Positions 26,442 through 33,023 of a stretch of DNA of 33,023 nucleotides are shown here, one piece after another. The stretch spans positions 1 through 33,023 of the forward strand of contig CALAMQ010000107.1 of the NCBI GenBank assembly GCA_937925815.1. The letters run 5' to 3'. Each line of letters begins with the position of its first letter. Position 1 is the first letter of the stretch. The DNA is from an uncultured Granulosicoccaceae bacterium (GTDB lineage: Bacteria; Pseudomonadota; Gammaproteobacteria; CALCKW01). Both the position numbers and the translations under genes were made by a program. The notes beneath the pieces are model-generated. The model worked only from the letters and a program-made list of their open reading frames with translations, was not told the DNA's origin and searched no databases.

Positions 26442-27623
26442 ATGCGATTCAACCCGCTCAAATCCAAACAAGCTGCACCACCACCGCCTGTCAACGGCCT
26501 ACTGCTGACCGGTGGTGGCGCCCGCAACGCCTACCAAGTCGGCGTGCTCAAGGCGATTGCAGAAATGCACACAACGCACAGGCACTCGCCCTTTCAAGTC
26601 ATCAGCGGCACCTCTGCCGGTGCAATCAACGCCGGTGTTCTCGGCGCGCGCACGAGCCACTTTAGCGCCGCAGTAGAGGAACTCGAACGGGTGTGGAGCC
26701 GACTTCACATTCCACAAATTTACCGCACAGAAAGCGTTGCAACCTTGCGCAGCGCCGCGCACCTGCTGTGGCAGCTTGTGCGTGCCCGTCGCGTTGAAGA
26801 TCAGCCTCAAGCCATTCTCGATAACACACCACTGCGCGATCTGTTGGGCCGCCGTATCAATACACTGCGCATTGAGCGAAACATAGAAGCTGGCCACCTA
26901 CGCGCCCTGGCGATCAATACCACGTCTTACACGACAGGCCACTCGATCACACACTTCATGGGCCACCCAAGTATCGACAACTGGTCAAACGCGCGACGAC
27001 ATGGCAAGCGAACCGCACTTGGCATAGAACATTTAATGGCTTCAAGCGCGATACCGCTGGTCTTCCCCGCGACCCGTTTGGGCCACCATTACCACGGCGA
27101 CGGTGCCATGCGGCAAAGCTCACCGCTGCACCCACTGATTAAGCTCGGCGCCAACCGCTTGCTCGTGATCAACGGCGCAAACCCCAAGAAAGAAGTTGAA
27201 ACCGCGCACGACTCACCACAGCCTTATCCATCGCTTGGAAAGATTGGCGCCTACCTCTTTGAATCCCTGTTTCTGGAGCAACTCGACGCTGACGTAGCTC
27301 GGCTGGAACACTACAACGACCTGCTAAAACAGTTCCCAGGTCACACACTTGAAAGCCGTGACCGGGTGTTGCAACCGATGGAATGCCTTGTGATTTCACC
27401 GAGCAAGGACGTTCGAGAAATTGCGGGTCGGCACATGCAGTCCTTTCCAAAATCCATGAACGTCATCTTGCGGATACTCGGTGCGCACAAACCAGAAGGC
27501 CGCCAGATCAGCAGCTATTTACTCTTTGAGGCACCCTTTTGTCGAGAACTCATCGAACTTGGCTACAACGACGCCCGTGACCAGCGCGACGCAATCTGCG
27601 ACCTGTTACAACTGGGCAAGTAG
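26442..27623 (+). CDS. Patatin-like phospholipase
   Basis: 393 residues of the patatin/RssA family of serine acyl hydrolases. The oxyanion loop is LTGGGARNAYQVGVLKAI (22-39). The nucleophile elbow is GTSAG with Ser58, and the dyad aspartate is Asp220 in GDGAM, so the enzyme should be active on lipid esters. No signal peptide or membrane helix is seen, so it is cytoplasmic or peripheral. The C-terminal region (about 250-393) is longer than in small RssA proteins and was not recognised. The start ATG has a poor ribosome site. It stands alone on the plus strand, 85 nt after dusC, and converges on fadH. Substrate is unknown. Confidence 0.9.
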   Translation: MRFNPLKSKQAAPPPPVNGLLLTGGGARNAYQVGVLKAIAEMHTTHRHSPFQVISGTSAGAINAGVLGARTSHFSAAVEELERVWSRLHIPQIYRTESVATLRSAAHLLWQLVRARRVEDQPQAILDNTPLRDLLGRRINTLRIERNIEAGHLRALAINTTSYTTGHSITHFMGHPSIDNWSNARRHGKRTALGIEHLMASSAIPLVFPATRLGHHYHGDGAMRQSSPLHPLIKLGANRLLVINGANPKKEVETAHDSPQPYPSLGKIGAYLFESLFLEQLDADVARLEHYNDLLKQFPGHTLESRDRVLQPMECLVISPSKDVREIAGRHMQSFPKSMNVILRILGAHKPEGRQISSYLLFEAPFCRELIELGYNDARDQRDAICDLLQLGK

Positions 27624-27634
27624 CCGCGCGACTG

Positions 27635-27648
27635 CGCTTGATCAAGCG
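27635..27648. repeat. Perfect 14-bp palindrome between convergent genes
   Basis: CGCTTGATCAAGCG is fully self-complementary and lies in the 29-nt gap between the patatin and fadH stop codons. As RNA it would need an unpaired TGATCA-type loop, leaving a short four-bp stem with no T-run. A weak terminator or a protein site is possible. Confidence 0.4.
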
Positions 27649-27652
27649 TCGA

Positions 27653-29716
<2,064 letters not shown>

Positions 29717-29787
29717 TTAAGTCTAGCCTGCGTGCCCAGAGACCCCAATGGCGCTATAGTGCCCATTGTCCATTGGTGACCACTTGC

Positions 29788-30636
29788 GTGAAACCCATAT
29801 CACTGCCCGCCTTGAGCCTGACCTTGGGGGGCCTCCAGTTTGGTGACGAAGCCGGCGAGAATTGCCTTGCAATCCACGGCTGGATGGACAACGCCGCAAG
29901 CTTTATCCCGCTGGCACGGGCAATGCCAGAATACAACACCGTCGCCATAGACTTGCCGGGCCACGGTCACTCTGAGCACCTGCCAGATGGCTGCCACTAT
30001 CACCTGCTCGATCAAGTGCAGTACGTGCTCGCCGCCGCCAACGCACTTGGCTGGGATCGCTTCAATATCGTCGCGCACTCGCTCGGCGCGTGCATCGCGC
30101 CCTTTGTCGCCGTGGCCGCACCCGAACGGGTTTCCCGATTGATCATGGTCGACGGCATCGGCCCACAAACAGAACCTGCAGCCGCACTGCCAGAGCGCTT
30201 GGCGCGCAGCGTCACACAGACGCTGGAGACACGCCAGCGTCTAAAACGCATCTACTCAACCGTGGAAGACGCAATCGATGCCAGGCTAGCTGCCACCGAC
30301 ATGCACCCGGACAACGCTGCGTTGATCGTGAACCGTTCTCTTGTCAAAACAGACGGTGGATTCACCTGGCGATTCGACAACAAGATTCGCTTGCCGTCAC
30401 CGAGCTATCTCAGCGAAGAGCAGGTGATCACGTGCCTTGGCAAAGTGGCGTGCCCGTCGCTCTTGGTCTTGGCAAGCAACGGCGTCAAGGGCGTTGCAGA
30501 ACATGCCACAACCCGTGCCGCAGCGCTGAAAAAAGGCGTGGTGCACTCGCTTGAAGGAAACCACCACGTGCACATGGATTCAGCAGATGCAGTCGCCGCT
30601 GCAATCCGTAAATTCTTCCTGCACAGCACACACTGA
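29788..30636 (+). CDS. Alpha/beta hydrolase
   Basis: 282 residues of the alpha/beta-hydrolase fold. Oxyanion region: AIHGWMDNAASF (28-39). DLPGHGHSEH (55-64) follows strand 4. The nucleophile is Ser98 in AHSLG, with Ala in place of the usual first Gly. The catalytic His lies in EGNHHVHMD near the C-terminus. No signal peptide is seen, so it is cytoplasmic, with an unknown ester or thioester substrate. The start is uncertain: the frame is open from an ATG at 29692, but family similarity begins at about the GTG at 29788. TATAGT at 29755-29760 would place transcription just before it. Its stop is 10 nt from the convergent cdd stop. Confidence 0.85.
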   Translation: MKPISLPALSLTLGGLQFGDEAGENCLAIHGWMDNAASFIPLARAMPEYNTVAIDLPGHGHSEHLPDGCHYHLLDQVQYVLAAANALGWDRFNIVAHSLGACIAPFVAVAAPERVSRLIMVDGIGPQTEPAAALPERLARSVTQTLETRQRLKRIYSTVEDAIDARLAATDMHPDNAALIVNRSLVKTDGGFTWRFDNKIRLPSPSYLSEEQVITCLGKVACPSLLVLASNGVKGVAEHATTRAAALKKGVVHSLEGNHHVHMDSADAVAAAIRKFFLHSTH

Positions 30637-30646
30637 TCCCGGGAAT

Positions 30647-31048
30647 TCAGTCGGCGAGGTGTTCCGGGCCAAACGAGACTGGCAGTAATTCATCGAGCGT
30701 GAACACACGCCGAACACCGTTCGGGCTGGCGACAGCAACCTCAGTGTCAGCCGCGGCGAATTCACGGATCTTCTGTCTACAACCGCCGCACGGCGTGACA
30801 AGCGCATCACCCTCTCCAACAACCAGTATCGCGGTGATGCGACGACCGCCAGCCGCGACCATGGCGCTGATGGCACTCGCTTCCGCGCACACGCCCTCAG
30901 GGTAAGCGGCGTTCTCCACGTTGCTCCCTGCATGGTATTGGCCATGCTCATCGCGCACCACAGCGCCAACGTGAAAAGACGAATATGGCGCGTAAGCTCG
31001 TTGCATTGACGCGACTGCTCTGTCGAGAAACGGTTGCCAAGTCTCCAC
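30647..31048 (-). CDS. cdd: Cytidine deaminase
   Basis: 133 residues, the short tetrameric cytidine deaminase type. It converts cytidine and deoxycytidine to uridine and deoxyuridine for salvage. Zinc and catalytic residues are present: Cys54 and Glu56 in GVCAEASA, and Cys87 and Cys90 in PCGGCRQ. AYAPYSSFHVGA and GSNVENAAYPEG are family marks. The start is GTG at 31048 with AAGGGAG 8 nt upstream; the frame's earlier start at 31252 lies inside the permease gene and was rejected. It is 11 nt after the upstream permease gene and thus in its operon, which points to imported pyrimidine nucleosides as substrates. Confidence 0.97.
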   Translation of the reverse strand: METWQPFLDRAVASMQRAYAPYSSFHVGAVVRDEHGQYHAGSNVENAAYPEGVCAEASAISAMVAAGGRRITAILVVGEGDALVTPCGGCRQKIREFAAADTEVAVASPNGVRRVFTLDELLPVSFGPEHLAD

Positions 31049-31059
31049 AGCGATCTCCC

Positions 31060-32025
31060 TTATCGGCTTTTCGAATAAGGTACGCCAATCGCTTTTGGCG
31101 CGATCGAGCGACCGAAAAAACCCGCCAGCAACACAACTGTCAAGACGTAGGGCAAGGCTTGGATCAGTTGCACCGGCACCTCGCCAACAAGCGGCAGAGG
31201 CACACCTTGCATGCGAATAGCAATGGCGTCGAGCAGCCCAAACAACAAACAAGCCCCAAGCGCACGGCCCGGTCGCCAGTTACCGAATACCATTGCAGCC
31301 AATGCAATGTAGCCCTGACCCGCACTCATTTCTCGGGCAAAGCCGGCGTTTTGCGCAATTGCGAGGTAGGTGCCACCCACGCCGCACAAAACGCCTGCGA
31401 CGATAACTGCCCGGTAGCGCATCCAGGTCACAGAAATACCTGCGGTATCGACCGCTTGCGGGTTTTCTCCCACCGCGCGTAGGCGCAATCCAAAACGTGT
31501 GCGGTATAACACCCAGCTCGTCGCCAACACCGTCAAAAACGCGGTATAGACGAGCAGGTTATGTCCACTGATGACGCCCTCATAAAGCTGACCAATCCCA
31601 GGCACGGCACTGACCGCCTCAGCACCGGGCAATGACACCGGCATAAAGCGCTCATCGCCAGATAGATTGGGGGTCTGGCCACCGCGGCGGAACCACGCGT
31701 GCCCGAGCACGACCGTCAAGCCCGAAACCAGAATGTTGATTGCCAGGCCACTGACGACCTGATTGCCTCGGTGGGTGATACAAGCGAAGCCATGCAGCAG
31801 CCCCAAACACGCCGACACACTCACCGCGCACAGCAGTGCGATCACCGGTGATCCACTGATGTGCGCCATGCACGCAGCGACAAAGGCGGAAGCGAGCAAC
31901 TTGCCCTCTAGACTGATGTCGATGATGCCAGCACGCTCGGAGAATATGCCGGCCATGGCGCAAAAGATGAGCGGTGTTGACACGCGAAGCGCTGCATCGA
32001 GAGTGTGAAAAATCACATCAAACAT
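31060..32025 (-). CDS. Nucleoside-type ABC transporter permease (NupQ/YufQ-like)
   Basis: 321 residues with about eight to nine hydrophobic helices. It is a BPD_transp_2 family permease of the BMP-dependent nucleoside importers. Characteristic segments are GIFSERAGIIDISLEGKLL near residues 26-44, HRGNQVVSGLAIN near 85-97, FGLRLRAVGENPQAVDTAGI (the cytoplasmic coupling loop), and GYIALAAMVFGNWRP. It would pair with the upstream permease, a lipoprotein binding protein and a double ATPase, which are expected beyond the right edge. The ATG overlaps the stop codon of the upstream permease (TGATG), and AAGGTGG is the ribosome site. The adjacent cdd supports nucleosides rather than sugars as substrate, by inference. 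Confidence 0.92.
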   Translation of the reverse strand: MFDVIFHTLDAALRVSTPLIFCAMAGIFSERAGIIDISLEGKLLASAFVAACMAHISGSPVIALLCAVSVSACLGLLHGFACITHRGNQVVSGLAINILVSGLTVVLGHAWFRRGGQTPNLSGDERFMPVSLPGAEAVSAVPGIGQLYEGVISGHNLLVYTAFLTVLATSWVLYRTRFGLRLRAVGENPQAVDTAGISVTWMRYRAVIVAGVLCGVGGTYLAIAQNAGFAREMSAGQGYIALAAMVFGNWRPGRALGACLLFGLLDAIAIRMQGVPLPLVGEVPVQLIQALPYVLTVVLLAGFFGRSIAPKAIGVPYSKSR

Positions 32026-33023
32026 CAGTTACCACCTTCGAGGATGCGCTTTCCCACCACCCAACCGTAGGCGCGTGCAACCCAGGGTTCACTCATGTAA
32101 GCAAGTGCCCCCGAAAACAGAATAACTAAACCTTGAATCGCCACCACCATTTCGCGCGTGATGGTTGGCATATCAAATGCCAACTCCGCACCGCCCTGGT
32201 AGAGCGCACCAAACAACAAGCTTGCAACCACAATCCCAAAGGGGTGATTTCGCCCCATCAACGCCACGGCTATGCCAGTGAAGCCGTAACCGGCTGTGAA
32301 ATTCAAGAGCAAGCGATGCTGCGTGCCCAATATTTCATTCAACCCCATCAGTCCCGCGAGCGCACCAGACAGGCACATGGTGGCCACAATCACGCGCTTA
32401 GGGTCTATGCCCGCATAAACCGCTGCAGGCTCACCTTGTCCAACACACCGAAGCGCATAGCCCCAGCGCGTGCGCCAGATATAGAGCCACACCCCAACCG
32501 CGCACACCAGTGCCAAAATCAATGAGAAATTGACTGGCGAGCGCGCCCAACTCAAGCCAAACCACGCCGCCATCTCGTGCAGATAGGGCAAGTGCGTGCT
32601 CTCTGCAAAGACCCGCGTCTCAGGTGCCATCTGGCCTGCACCAATGATCACGCTCACCAACATGTAGCTCATCAGCGCTGCAGCGATAAAGTTGAACATG
32701 ATGGTTGTGATGACAATGTGGCTGCCATGGTGCGCTTGAAGCCAGCCTGGAACGCTGCCCCAGAAGGCGCCAAAAGCCGCCCCAGCTATAAGGCAAATCG
32801 GTATCAGCAACCAACCCGGCAGCACGGCATCCAGACTGAGCGCTAAGAGCGCCATGCCAAGACCGCCAATGTAAGCCTGACCCTCACCGCCAATGTTGAA
32901 GAGTCCTGCGTGAAAGGCAACAGCAACGGCCAGACCCGTGAAAATGAAATTGGTGGCGTAAAAAAGTGTGTAGCCAATGGCCTCGCCGTAGCCAAAGGCT
33001 CCAAAGACCATGAGTCTAACGGC
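32025..33023 (-). CDS. Nucleoside-type ABC transporter permease (NupP/YufP-like), N-terminus cut
   Basis: A BPD_transp_2 permease that runs off the right window edge. Four codons continue in frame before the first internal ATG (33011), and homologues have an additional N-terminal helix, so the real start is outside. About 332 residues are visible. Family segments are NFIFTGLAVAVAFHAGLFNIGGEGQAY split as FTGLAVAVAFHAGLFN and IGGEGQAY, HHGSHIVITTIMFNFIA, GYALRCVGQGEPAAVYAGI (coupling loop), and GYGFTGIAVALMGRNHP. These are the NupP partner of the NupQ-type permease that follows. The two genes overlap by one base. Membrane location is certain; substrate is inferred from the linked cdd. Confidence 0.9.
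   Translation of the reverse strand, partial: AVRLMVFGAFGYGEAIGYTLFYATNFIFTGLAVAVAFHAGLFNIGGEGQAYIGGLGMALLALSLDAVLPGWLLIPICLIAGAAFGAFWGSVPGWLQAHHGSHIVITTIMFNFIAAALMSYMLVSVIIGAGQMAPETRVFAESTHLPYLHEMAAWFGLSWARSPVNFSLILALVCAVGVWLYIWRTRWGYALRCVGQGEPAAVYAGIDPKRVIVATMCLSGALAGLMGLNEILGTQHRLLLNFTAGYGFTGIAVALMGRNHPFGIVVASLLFGALYQGGAELAFDMPTITREMVVAIQGLVILFSGALAYMSEPWVARAYGWVVGKRILEGGN

Overview
The window is GC-rich and densely coded. It holds 33 supported protein genes, two of them cut by the window edges. I see no rRNA, tRNA, CRISPR array, insertion sequence, phage gene or integrase. The content points to a gammaproteobacterium, probably free-living and aerobic: type IV pilus retraction ATPases, a type II secretion system, FabA/FabB anaerobic-type unsaturated fatty acid synthesis, Fis downstream of dusB, PyrC'-like DHOase, and a Lys/Ala-tailed HU protein of the kind known from xanthomonads and relatives. 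Two blocks resemble the Pseudomonas gene order (a pyrC'-like gene near pilU-pilT-yggS-proC-yggT, and accB-accC-prmA-DUF3426-dusB-fis-purH). The differences from it suggest another lineage.

Layout. 1-6.9 kb: the 3' end of a dihydroorotase-like gene converges on pilTU across a clear bidirectional terminator. Divergent from pilT runs yggS, then transaldolase, proC and yggT, the last three joined by ATGA overlaps, then a secreted DUF4426 protein. 7.0-7.4 kb: a single HU-type gene with a basic histone-H1-like tail. 7.6-13.7 kb: type II secretion genes gspC, gspD, gspE and gspF. The cluster stops there, with no gspG-M pseudopilin block. 13.7-20.4 kb, minus strand: accB-accC-prmA-DUF3426-dusB-fis-purH, covering fatty acid initiation, ribosome and tRNA modification, nucleoid control and purine synthesis. 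The same TATACT -10-like hexamer precedes accB, the DUF3426 gene and purH. 20.6-23.2 kb, plus strand: DUF924 gene, fabA and fabB. 23.2-25.4 kb: psuG (its 3' end overlaps fabB), a Tat-exported MepK-like peptidase, and tag. 25.4-27.6 kb: dusC and a patatin-like lipase. 27.7-30.6 kb: fadH on minus and a divergent alpha/beta hydrolase. 30.6-33.0 kb, minus strand: two nucleoside-type ABC permeases followed by cytidine deaminase, an uptake and salvage operon cut by the window edge.

Themes. Lipid metabolism recurs (accBC, fabAB, fadH, patatin), as does nucleotide and RNA-nucleoside metabolism (pyrC'-like, purH, psuG, cdd, BMP-type permeases, two Dus enzymes). Three secretion-superfamily ATPases (PilU, PilT, GspE) lie within 12 kb. 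No stretch over 300 bases lacks a gene; the longest intergenic gaps are 8502-8718 and 20434-20638. I found no convincing undescribed system. The observations most worth checking are the truncated T2SS cluster, the long N-terminal tail on GspE, the transaldolase inserted between yggS and proC, the dyad-rich accBC leader, and several perfect palindromes between genes.
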